Source: Myrica gale
Taxonomy: Eukaryota; Streptophyta; Magnoliopsida; Fagales; Myricaceae
Direction of reading: 5' to 3'
Length of the DNA stretch: 64,000 nucleotides
NCBI GenBank assembly: GCA_963930655.1
Contig: OZ005608.1
Location: 17,819,271-17,883,270 of the forward strand
The notes under the pieces: model-generated
Told to the model about the DNA's origin: nothing
Database searches by the model: none
Seen by the model: only the letters and a program-made list of their open reading frames with translations
Made by a program: the position numbers and the translations under genes
In this document: positions 22,351 through 31,100 of the stretch, piece after piece
How the letters are laid out: every line of letters starts with the position of its first letter
Position numbering within the stretch: the stretch's first letter is position 1

Positions 22351-22767
22351 CTAACTTTGAGAATCCGAGTCCATAAACTTAAAAACTTTCAGGCACACAA
22401 GGAGGATATTCCTGCTACCAACATAAAAGTCCTTTTCTGGTCTCCATATGCTTCTTTTGATGAGTAGACTTTGCACTAATTTGGAATCAAGCTCATCATT
22501 TTTAAACTGAAAAACTACATACTCAACTCCACATAGGCTTTTTGGTGTTTGAATCAACAGCAAAGTTTGTGTCACGGGGTTACAAAGGAACAACTCTGGA
22601 AATCTCATTTCCATCTTGCGACAGAGAACCAAACCATTGCTTAATGCGAGGACCCTGGAAGTGTCCATCAAGAATTGGAGACACTTGTGGGGAATGCTCG
22701 AGGAGGCTTCTTCACCGGGCAGCGGGTGGAATGGAAGAGTCAGGTTGAATGAAAAACTCGGTGTCAT
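22351..22767 (-). pseudogene. F-box-associated-domain protein remnant
   Basis: The 138-codon frame contains L-S-N-G-L-V-L-C-R, then F-P-E-L-F-L-C-N-P-V-T-Q-T and a T-P-K. This is the order of the blade motif seen in plant F-box-associated (kelch-like) proteins, normally S-S-N-G-L-L-L-C and F-x-V-C-N-P-x-T. These proteins are substrate receptors of SCF ubiquitin ligases. There is no N-terminal F-box; the region where it should lie is cut by the gypsy element starting at 22878, and I do not find it on the far side (44291 onwards). Likely a fragment. Confidence 0.5.
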
Positions 22768-22877
22768 CCTTCAACTGCTAGTGTCGAGTTAGCTTCAACG
22801 CGAAGAAGGTTTCTACTCAAAATTCGAAGAAGGATTTGTAGACACCTTTGAACCTGTATATAATCTTTGTTGGTAAC

Positions 22878-23397
22878 TAATGATACCGAAACTGAACCAA
22901 TCCGGCCCAAATCAATTTAGGCTGGATGAACGTGATCATACAAAAAGTCCAACGATGATAACAAGCCCGTATCGCACCAAGCCCGAAAGAAATGAAAATC
23001 ACAACACGTGTCATGGACAGTTATAAGCCGACTTATAACGTGTGGCACTTCCAAGATCCTGACTTTCCCCACGTTGAAAGCTTAAACCGTCCATTATGGA
23101 GACGTGTAGAAAAAGCGTAACTCGTGACATGATACGAATGAGGGGTCAAAGTTCCTCAGAAAAGGGAAACACAAGGACATGGGAAAAGGGATATAAAAGT
23201 AAAGTATTAAAAAGAAGAAAGGTAAGTAATTATGGAGAAATTGAATAGAAAGATTAATATACCAAAGTACTGACTTTAGCATTGGAGGTGCCTTACCCCG
23301 GTGTCCAGGGTCATCTTTGTTATTTTACAGGAGGAATTGCGTAAAGATCGAGATGTATTTACTTTGAGGTGTTTCCTATAAATCAACTTATTCGTCA
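22878..23397 (+). repeat. 5' LTR of the Tat-like gypsy element
   Basis: Shares nearly its whole length with 43789-44285, including CGAAACTGAACCAATCC, CCATTATGGAGAC and CAGGGTCATCTTTGTTATTT. It ends in CA before GT and the primer site. GATATAAAAG at 23190-23199 is a good TATA candidate. The two LTRs differ at many positions, so the insertion is old compared with the copia at 49 kb. Confidence 0.88.
23192..23199 (+). promoter_or_regulatory. TATA box of the gypsy LTR
   Basis: TATAAAAG in the 5' LTR; the 3' LTR has TATAAAAA at 44078 in the same place. Confidence 0.5.
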
Positions 23398-23399
23398 GT

Positions 23400-23417
23400 T
23401 GGCGCCGTCTGTGGGAA
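23400..23417 (+). promoter_or_regulatory. Primer-binding site (tRNA-Arg type)
   Basis: TGGCGCCGTCTGTGGGAA, two bases after the LTR end, is the classic minus-strand primer site of Tat/Ogre-type plant gypsy elements. It would pair with the 3' end of a tRNA. Confidence 0.8.
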
Positions 23418-23444
23418 TGCTTTAGTTCTTGTGATAAAAGGTTT

Positions 23445-24792
23445 ATGGCAAACAACAAAATTAAAGGCAAAGGGAAGGCTGGAGGAAACAATCCGGAAAC
23501 CCTCCGGAACCTCCTTCGATAAGAATCAAAAGAGTGGATGACAGTGCCTGTAGTGAGTCTCGCACTGTCACAGACCCAGAACCGAATCATAACGACAGAC
23601 AACAAGGAGAAACATCAGCTCAGAGGAGACGTGACGAAGAAGTTCACGTACCACATTATGAAAGAGGCGTCGAAGGAGTCGACCCAAAGCTGAAAGAAGT
23701 TCTGGCTGAGTTGGGAAGAATGAGGTAGAAAGTGGATAAACCACCACAATCATCCCTCGAAAATATGATGCACCAGGTGGAATCTCCATTCACGTAAAAA
23801 ATTCTAGAAATCCGACTGTTGTCCAAATTCTGTATACCTCTCATTGACAAATACACGGGAGCTACTGATCCATTAGATTATTTGGAAGGTTATCGGTCAC
23901 AAATGGACTTGCTGGATACCCAAGATGCTATAAAATGCAAAGTTCCTACGACATTAGCCAGATCTGCTCGCATTTGGTTTAGCAGACGAAGGCCAAACTC
24001 GATCTCGAGCTTCAAACAGTTTAGTAGAGCCTTTGTTAGCCAGCAATTCGTCTCCTGTCTATCGTACAAAAGGAAGATGAAAGTCTGCAAGATTACATGA
24101 TGCGCTTTAACCAAGAGAAGTTGAACGTGGAATATCCAAAAGATAAGGTAGTCCTAACTGCCATAGTAGCAGGATTGACTGATGGAAGGTTTTCTTTCTC
24201 TTTGGGGAAGAAACCTTTGGAGAATTCATGGAGAAGGCGCAAAAGTATGTACCGGAAGCTCTACCGATATCCTATATGCTACAGCGTATGACCAAATGAA
24301 GCTAGGAAGAGACATAATAAAAAATATAAGTACCTGATTAACCAAGTTCACTGGTGATCAAGTGTTCGCTCTAGGAACTACGAAGTTACCATTCACAGTA
24401 GGAGAATGTCCATGCGAGATGACGATCTTTGTAAGGTTCCTGATCCTTGAAGAAAAATCCTCCTACAATGCTATCATTCGACAAGTGACGCTGAACAAGT
24501 TGTAGGTCAAACAAAAGGAAGATGAAAGTCTGCGAGATTACATGATGCGCTTTAACCAAGAGAAGTTGAACGTGGAAGATCCAAAAGATAAGGTAGTCCT
24601 AACAGCCATAGTAGCAGGATTGACCGATGGAAGGTTTTCTTTCTCTTTGGGGAAGAAACCTTTGGAGAATTCATGGAGAAGGCGCAAAAGTCTGTACCGG
24701 AAGCTCATTGATATTGGAAGCTCTACCGATATCCTATATGCTATAGCGTATGACCAAATGAAGCTAGGAAGAGACATAATAAAAAATATAAG
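23445..24792 (+). pseudogene. Gypsy gag (Retrotrans_gag type), broken and partly duplicated
   Basis: The capsid domain is readable in pieces: K-Y-T-G-A-T-D-P-L-D-Y-L-E-G-Y and A-R-S-A-R-I-W-F at 23819-24100, then S-I-S-S-F-K-Q-F-S-R-A-F-V. In the next piece come D-E-S-L-R-D-Y-M-M-R-F-N-Q-E and V-V-L-T-A-I-V-A-G-L-T-D-G at 24510-24830. These are in the standard Tat gag order. Many stops and frameshifts separate the pieces. The 24066-24510 section, which also contains the start of the protease-linked region, is repeated immediately downstream. No zinc knuckle could be identified. Confidence 0.8.
24066..24792 (+). repeat. Direct duplication of a gag-protease segment, about 445-bp unit
   Basis: Copy 1 is 24066-24510. 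Copy 2 begins at 24511 and, after interruption by the long LTR at 24793-29384, continues at 29385-29568. Shared landmarks are ATGATGCGCTTTAACCAAGA, GGTTTTCTTTCTCTTTGG and CACTGGTGATCA. Copy 1 lacks about 17 bases (around 24260) that copy 2 keeps. Copy 1 is the empty-site reference for the insertion in copy 2. Confidence 0.88.
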
Positions 24793-27628
24793 TGTGAGAC
24801 CCCGATTATTTCTTATGTTAATTCTTATGTATTAGCTTTTAATTTTATTATGGAGCCATATTTTTGGCCAATGTATGACCTAAGCTTTATGATAAGGTAC
24901 ATCAATTAATATGAGATTTTATTTCATGAAATTTTTCTATTACATTATTTTCCTTTCATTATGAAAGTTTTGTGCAAGGTTAATTATATTCTCCTAAGAG
25001 CCGAAACTTGCAAGGTAAGTTTCTCTCATGTATTTATATTTTTTTCATTTGCCTAATATATTTCATAATCCATAAAATTAAATTATGATTAAAGATTTTT
25101 ATATATAGGCCGAAAATAATTAAATGAAATAAAATCATGAATTTCCTTTAAGTGTTGAATATTTTTGTGTATCATTAATAGGTGGCCTATATTATTATTA
25201 TTTAACCTAAATTAATAAGTTGAATTATCATTAGAATAATAGATGATAAGTTATTAGAAATATGATAAGTTAAGAGAGATTTAAAATGATAAGCACACTT
25301 GCTTATCATAAGTGATAAACAAGCATAATGATAAGTTAGGGAAACTTTTCATGCAATAAGTGGATGTGGCTATTGTAGAGATAGGCTAGAGCCACTATCA
25401 TAAGATAAAGGATCATACTTATGAGATGATAAGCTAAGAGAATGAACTAGATAAACTAGAGAGCTTATAGGAGATAAGTTAGGTAAAATAGTAACCAAGT
25501 TGAAAGTTAGTTGCATTTCAAATGTGAGAGTAACTAAGTTGGTTGGAAGGCAACCAAACAAAGCAAATGAGAGTTAAAGAAGGGCTTTTACGTGAAGGAC
25601 ATGAAGTGAATTTGAAAAGCCAAAAGTAAATTGCCATGTGAAGTGTAAGAAGTGTAAGAGCACTTAATTGACAAGACAACACATGGGAAGTGAAAAGAGA
25701 GAAAAAGTAAAGGAGAAAGAGTGAATCACGTATGGATCAAGAGGGAAAGAGGAGAGAGAAATCAATGCAAGGTCATGCTTTAAGAGACAAGAATTGATGT
25801 GAGGAAAAAGGTGAAAAGAAGTGAGAGAAGGAAAAAATGCAAGCTTGGTCGACCAAGGCCCCATTCCTCCCCTTTTCCCCTTCAAACTTCTCTCTTGTCA
25901 TTTTCACTTTGTCCTTGTCATTTTTCATAGCATTAACTCTCCTTGGGAGATTCAATTGCCTCAATTCACACTTAGCATTTCACTTCACTCCCCATTTTCC
26001 CTCACTTGGCCGAATACACCATTTCCTCTCAACCCTCTCATTTTTCTCTCTTGACCGAACCCCTCATCTAAGCTCAAAGTTTGCTCTTTTCTTCTTGCAT
26101 TCTAAATCACACTCCAAGAACCTAAGTTAGATCTCTTTTGTGGTGACCAAATCTCTCTTTGTGCAACCCCATTTCTTCCTTGAAAACCCTAATCATTAGC
26201 CTCATTTCTCTTGAAGAAGTTAGTCCATTTCCATTAGGACTAATCATTCAAGCTTACCACATTCTTTTACCCACCATAGAACCCACATTAGCACCACAAA
26301 TCAAGCTTGGACATATTCTAAGGAGGGTGAACCGAAATTTGGAAGAAGGAGGAGTTTGGGTAAAAGTTTGGTGAAGGTAGAGGTAGGCTTGATTCTCTTT
26401 AGTATTCTTTTCTAAAGTTTTTCATAAGTGCTAACCTAGGGCATTTTATTTTTCTAGGTACTCAAGCTTGGGATAATCATCAAGGTAAGGCAAAAAAATG
26501 TGATGTTGGTGGTTGAGTATAGTGATGGCCGAATTATATGCTTAGATCTTGTGTTGTTGGTCTATCTAATATTAGATCTAAGTGTTTAACTATGTTCTTG
26601 ATGATGTAAAAACAATGTACATGTGAAAGAGGTTCGGATCTATGAAGTTAATGCATGCAAATAGGTCATAAATACAAAAGGAAGTTAGATCTAAGTTTAT
26701 GCTAAGTTGGTTGGTTGTAAGTTGTAAATCTCCCTAGATCTATGGTTATGGATGTGTTTGAATGTTAGATCGGGTCATATTATTCATGAATAATGAAAGT
26801 ATGAAGTAATGCATACTAGTTAGGTTATAAAATGCAAAGGGAAGTGCATGATATAATTTTTTAGCATGAAAATGTGATGTTATGAGTTATGGCCGAACCA
26901 TGTATGCCCTAGGTTTCCAAGAGAAAGTTTGTGTATGTATAGATCTAGATATTGGCCATGTTATATGCAAGATTAATGACCTAATGCATGGTAGATAATT
27001 ATGTTATGTAAAGGAGGCATGCAAATTGAAGGAAACAAAAGAGAACATATTGGATGAAAAACATGTGTTGGCCGAATGGTATGAGCATGATATATTGTGT
27101 TGGTGTTTGGATTCTTAGATCCTAGGTTGTGAAATTGTTGAATGGAGGATGAGATCACCATTGGAGTTGAAGTTGTGATTAAAGGATGCATAAAATTAGT
27201 GTTGACCGAATGGTTAAGGTAAAAGAACCCTAATTGTAAATTATGATAAATAGGTTAAAATTGTTGTGTTGGATACTTGAAATTGGGGATTAGGTTAATT
27301 GGAATAATATTGAGGAACCATGAACATGTGATGAAATATTCGAAACCCTAGTTAGGGTTAGTATTTCGGATTAATTGAGGTTTAAGGTCCAAATTAAGAT
27401 TTAATCATGATTAAAGTTATTGATGGTTTAAGGTAAGGTTTTAGTAGAGCACATGTAATAATGGGAGACTTAGGTTTAATCCTAATTTATTAATTGTTGA
27501 TTAAAACCCTAATCGTGAATAGACATATAAATATATTGTAATAGAGTTTAATAATTAAATAACCTAAGTTTTGAATAGTAGTTAAAGAAAAGAGTAAATA
27601 AAATATTTAAATGATTAAAAGAATTTAA

Positions 27629-27631
<3 letters not shown>

Positions 27632-27673
<42 letters not shown>
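27632..27673. repeat. (AT)n microsatellite in E1
   Basis: About 21 AT dinucleotides. Copy E3 has a shorter tract at the equivalent position (37832-37864), so it is part of the LTR family. Confidence 0.95.
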
Positions 27674-27676
<3 letters not shown>

Positions 27677-28320
27677 ATCAAAGAAGTATAATATAGTTGC
27701 TATTCGGAAATACTCCGATGGACGGGAAGTGCGAAGTTAAGGGATGAACAGGAAATTCAAATTGGATTAAGAGAAATCCGGCAACTATATTATACCGTTA
27801 AATTAAGTTAAGCGCATAATTATCGCTATTCATTCCTTAGTGGATTTCACGATAGATTTCCTCGAATAGCTTAGTAGAACCGAAACGTATCGATATATTT
27901 TATCGGATGCTTAGTGTATTGAGAAGGAGATCTATTTCTTGTAGGCATCGAGCCAAGTAAGAATCGGGAAGGAATTTGCAAGGAGTACTGTAAGTGAAAC
28001 TTACCCGATTTTGAAAACTGGAATGATACACTGCATGTTTTATTGTGCATGTCAAGATGTTTTTAATACAAGTGACATGTATTGTGCATAAAAAATGTTT
28101 CAAGTACGCATGATGTTTCGAACATGTCATAGCATGATCATTTGCATGAACGCATGAGAGACGTTTTGATGCAAATGAAATTTCGATGTTTTCAAGAGTG
28201 GCATGGCATGTTCATTTCATAGAAACATGAAAAGTTGTTTATGCAAATGAAAGAGAATTTATGTTATGACTAAGCCCGGAGGCTTTGGTTGAACCCGTAC
28301 CAAGTTAAGTGAGGTTCGAA

Positions 28321-28640
28321 ATCCATGCCAAGGGACGTTGTTCGTGAAGGATGGATGGATGGAACCTAAGACATCCATGCCGAGGGACGTTGTTCGTGAA
28401 GGATGGATGGATGGACGCCCATACCGAGGGACGTTGTTCGTGAAGGATGGGTTAGTCTGTGAGGTATGTGCAACCACACCGAGGAACGTTGCTCGAGAAG
28501 GTGTGGCACCTCCAAGGGTCATGTCTAGCCACTGAAGGACGAATGCGAGAAGGTGTGCTAGCTTGACCGTATGTAAGGTCTCCAAGGGAAATAGGGGACA
28601 GTTCCGATGGGAACAGCACAACCCTGACTTCAGGGGGTTA
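28321..28640 (+). ncRNA. Candidate structured-RNA domain of the long LTR (E1): five scaffold hairpins plus accessory hairpins
   Basis: Five hairpins share an inner scaffold: 28321-28356, 28373-28408, 28418-28451, 28474-28506 and 28525-28561. Their outer stems differ. The first two have ATCCAT(g)CC with GGATGGAT, the third CCCAT(a)CC with GGATGGG, the fourth CCACACC with GGTGTGG, and the fifth CTAGC-CACT with GGTG-t-GCTAG. Inside each stem comes GARGRA (AAGGGA in the first) on the 5' side, a C-G closed inner loop, and WGAA on the 3' side. Further on are GTTCC-gatg-GGAAC (28601-28614) and CCCTG-actt-CAGGG (28622-28635). The pattern recurs in E2 and E3. Function is unknown; packaging, dimerisation or transcript stability are possible. 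Confidence 0.6.
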
Positions 28641-28999
28641 AATGGAGCGAGCCCACAGTAAGAGATATGAAATGAATGATTTTCAAGGGCCTGGGGCCAA
28701 TTTCAAGAACAAGTTATGAAAGAAATATTTTCAAGGGCCTGGGGCCAATTTCGAGATTTGAAATGCATTTGAAAAGGCCCAGAGTGGCAAGAGATTTTAG
28801 TGCATGGCATGTGCATCACGGAGCATGCATATGCATCATGGTTTTTATGCACTATCTCACAATTTACAGTTATGCATTTCTTCTCTTGACTCTATAGTGC
28901 ATCAAAGTGAGTATGTTTTAAATCTATGATTTATCAAAGTTCATGTTTTAACTGTTGTTCCTTACTGAGTCTTTCGACTCATAGTTTTTAAATCGTATC

Positions 29000-29047
29000 A
29001 TTCCAGATCCACAAGATAACTGGGGAGCAGAGGAGTATCTCACGTAG
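29000..29047 (+). other. Exon-like 3' module of E1 with in-frame tail
   Basis: A splice-acceptor-like ATTCCAG is followed by an open stretch reading D-P-Q-D-N-W-G-A-E-E-Y-L-T and a TAG. E2 and E3 have the same acceptor and an equivalent tail ending D-Y-L-T-stop. Upstream is a GAGTC-tttc-GACTC hairpin. Confidence 0.45.
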
Positions 29048-29389
29048 AAATCCTGGAAGTTTGGGAATGGGAGCCGGAATTGGTGAACTCCGAGGTAGCA
29101 CTAGTGAGTGCTGGTTTTGATTGAGGGGCAGCATGTTGCCCTAGTACGTTTTGTATAAGTTGCAAACAAGATGCAATGTAAAGACTTTTATGAATTATAA
29201 TTCGTATACCGAAGGGTTATGTTCATCGAGCTTGTATCTCAGCCAACATGTGGATCCTGAGTGAGCCATCCTATGTGTATATAAAAAAAAATTCCACTGT
29301 AAGAGTTAGAGTAAGCGCTGGAGTGTTCCCGGGGAATGCTCGCGGCTGTCACGGTCCCTGCGGGATGGCGTTCGGGGCGTGACAATAAG

Positions 29390-31090
29390 CACCTGATTAA
29401 CCAAGTTCACTGGTGATCAGGTGTTCGCTCTAGGAACTACGAAGTTACCATTCACAGTAGGAGAATGTCCATGCGAGGAGACGATCTTTGTAAGGTTCCT
29501 GATCCTTGAAGAAAAATCCTCCTACAATGCTATCATTCGACAAGCGACGCTGAACAAGTTGCAGGCCATAGTAAAGGGAGGAACTGGAGAAGTAAAGGGA
29601 GATCAAGAACAGGCTAGGAAATGTTACTTTTCGGATACCGAGCTGACTCAAGAAATGATGGCCATAGAACATCGGGTGGAGCTTCGAGTACAACCTGTGG
29701 AATCATTGAAAGAGATACCGCTTTGGGAGAATTCGAAAGAACAATCGGTCAGAATCGGAACCAACTTGCCTGAAGAGTCTAAAAGAGTTCTCATGGAGTT
29801 TCTACAAGCAAATAGTGACATTTTTGCCTGGTCGCACAAAGATATGTCAGGCATCGATCCAAACGTTATCACCCACAAGTTAAACATACGCCCCGAAGTC
29901 AAACCAGTCATACAACACAATAAAAGCTTCACCCAGGAGAGAAGCCAAGCAATCTAAGAGGAAGTTGGAAAACTAATCGAATCAAGATTCATCAGAGAAG
30001 TCAACTATCCCAGCTGGCTAGCAAATGTAGTCATGGTGAAAAATGCAAATGGGAAATGGCGGATGTGTAGATTACACTGATCTAAACAAAGCTTGCCCAA
30101 AAGATTGTCACTCATTCCCGAGAATTGACTCCCTGTAGATTCAAAGGTGGGACATCAATTTTTGACCTTCATGGATGCCTTCTCAGGATACAATCAGATC
30201 AATATGCAAATGCTGGATCAAGAATGCACCTCATTCACAATAGATCGAGAGACTTACCATTACCAAGTAATGCCCTTCGTTCTGAAGAATGTTAGAGCAA
30301 CTTACCAAAGGCTAGTTAACCTAATGTTTCAAAAGAAAATAGTGCGCAACATGGGATACGTAGACGATCTACTAGTCAAAACGTGAGAGTCTGCAAACCA
30401 CGTCACGAATCTTGTTGAAGCCTTCGACGTACTTCGAGCATATAAGATGTGCTTGAACTCAGCAAAATGCGCATTCGGCGTATTTTCGGGAAATTTCCTA
30501 AGATTCCTTATATCCCAATGAGGAATTGAAGTGCTACCTAACAAATCTCAATAGGTTCGTTGCCCGTACCACGGATAAATGCCTACCATTCTTAAAAAAA
30601 AACTTCGAAAAGCTTCTGAGTGGACAGAAGAATGTCAAACTACCTTCGAGTAATGGAAGTGCTACCTAACAAATCTCCCACTCCTACGTTCCCCAGTAAG
30701 AGGGGAAGCCCTTCATCTCTACCTTGTTATCTCATACGCAGCGGTGAGCGCAACACTCATACGAGATGACAACGGCATCCAACGACAGATATATTACGTA
30801 AGCAAGGCACTATAAGGAGCAGGACCTCGATATCCCGACGTCGACAACCTAGCATTGGCAATCAGCATCTCGGTAAGAAAATTGAGGTCATACTTCCAGG
30901 ATCATCCCATAGTTATCATGACAAACCAATGACTACGATAGACCTTGGGAATGACAGACGTGTCAGGAAAGCTAGTGAAATGGTCCGTAGAGCTCAGAGA
31001 ATTCGACATCAAATATCGACCACGACAAATTTATTGAAATACCTACTTCATCACAGAATTCACAACATTGATATCCGGAGAAGAAATCCA
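29390..31090 (+). pseudogene. Gypsy pol remnant: protease C-terminus, reverse transcriptase, RNase H
   Basis: Blocks in order: L-G-T-T-K-L-P-F-T-V and Y-N-A-I-I-R-Q-A-T-L-N (protease end; its D-T-G motif is absent), N-L-P-E-E-S-K-R-V-L, then D-I-F-A-W-S-H-K-D-M (pre-RT). RT follows: I-R-E-V-N-Y-P-S-W-L-A-N-V-V, F-M-D-A-F-S-G-Y-N-Q-I and the active-site Y-V-D-D-L-L-V-K near 30355. RNase H is at about 30690-31075 with Y-Y-V-S-K-A-L, R-Y-P-D-V-D-N-L-A-L and L-V-K-W-S-V-E-L-R-E-F-D-I. The spacing and wording match the Tat lineage. There are frameshifts near 30065 and 30140 and stops at 29957 and 30384, among others. No integrase follows; the sequence passes directly into E2. Confidence 0.85.
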
Positions 31091-31100
31091 TGAACCAGAA

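Larger units (their letters stand above)
24793..29384 (+). mobile_element. Long solo-LTR-like gypsy insertion, copy E1 (4592 bp)
   Basis: Starts TGTGAGACCCCGATT and ends GTTCGGGGCGTGACA, i.e. TG...CA. It is flanked by ATAAG (24788-24792 and 29385-29389). Comparison with the uninterrupted gag copy at 24350 confirms that exactly this segment was inserted. There is no second internal LTR, coding region or primer site, so it is best read as one very long LTR left by recombination (solo LTR). The terminal motifs and the CTTACTGAGTC...GACTCA block near the 3' end suggest a Tekay/Del-like chromovirus; that lineage is inferred. It holds an (AT)n tract at 27632-27673, exon-like modules (26458-26484, 29006-29047) and a structured hairpin region (28285-28640). 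Confidence 0.75.

Noticed and set aside
28321-28561. Hammerhead ribozyme or retrozyme in the long LTR
   Set aside because: The CTGANGA and GAAA core elements with the required stem order are not present; the GARGRA/WGAA loop is different.
28259-28621. 120-codon minus-strand ORF in E1
   Set aside because: It lies across the tandem hairpin units; the repeated peptide is a by-product of the repeats and is not kept in E2 or E3.
24793-29384. E1 as a DNA transposon with short TIRs (GTGAGACCCCGA / GTCACGCCCCGA)
   Set aside because: The inverted similarity is only about 12 bases and imperfect, while TG...CA ends with a 5-bp duplication fit an LTR; short inverted ends are normal for LTRs.
29390-31090. 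Endogenous pararetrovirus origin of the RT segment
   Set aside because: The RT and RNase H wording, the LTRs, the primer site and the GTAAC duplication all fit a Tat-type gypsy element; no movement-protein or coat motif is present.
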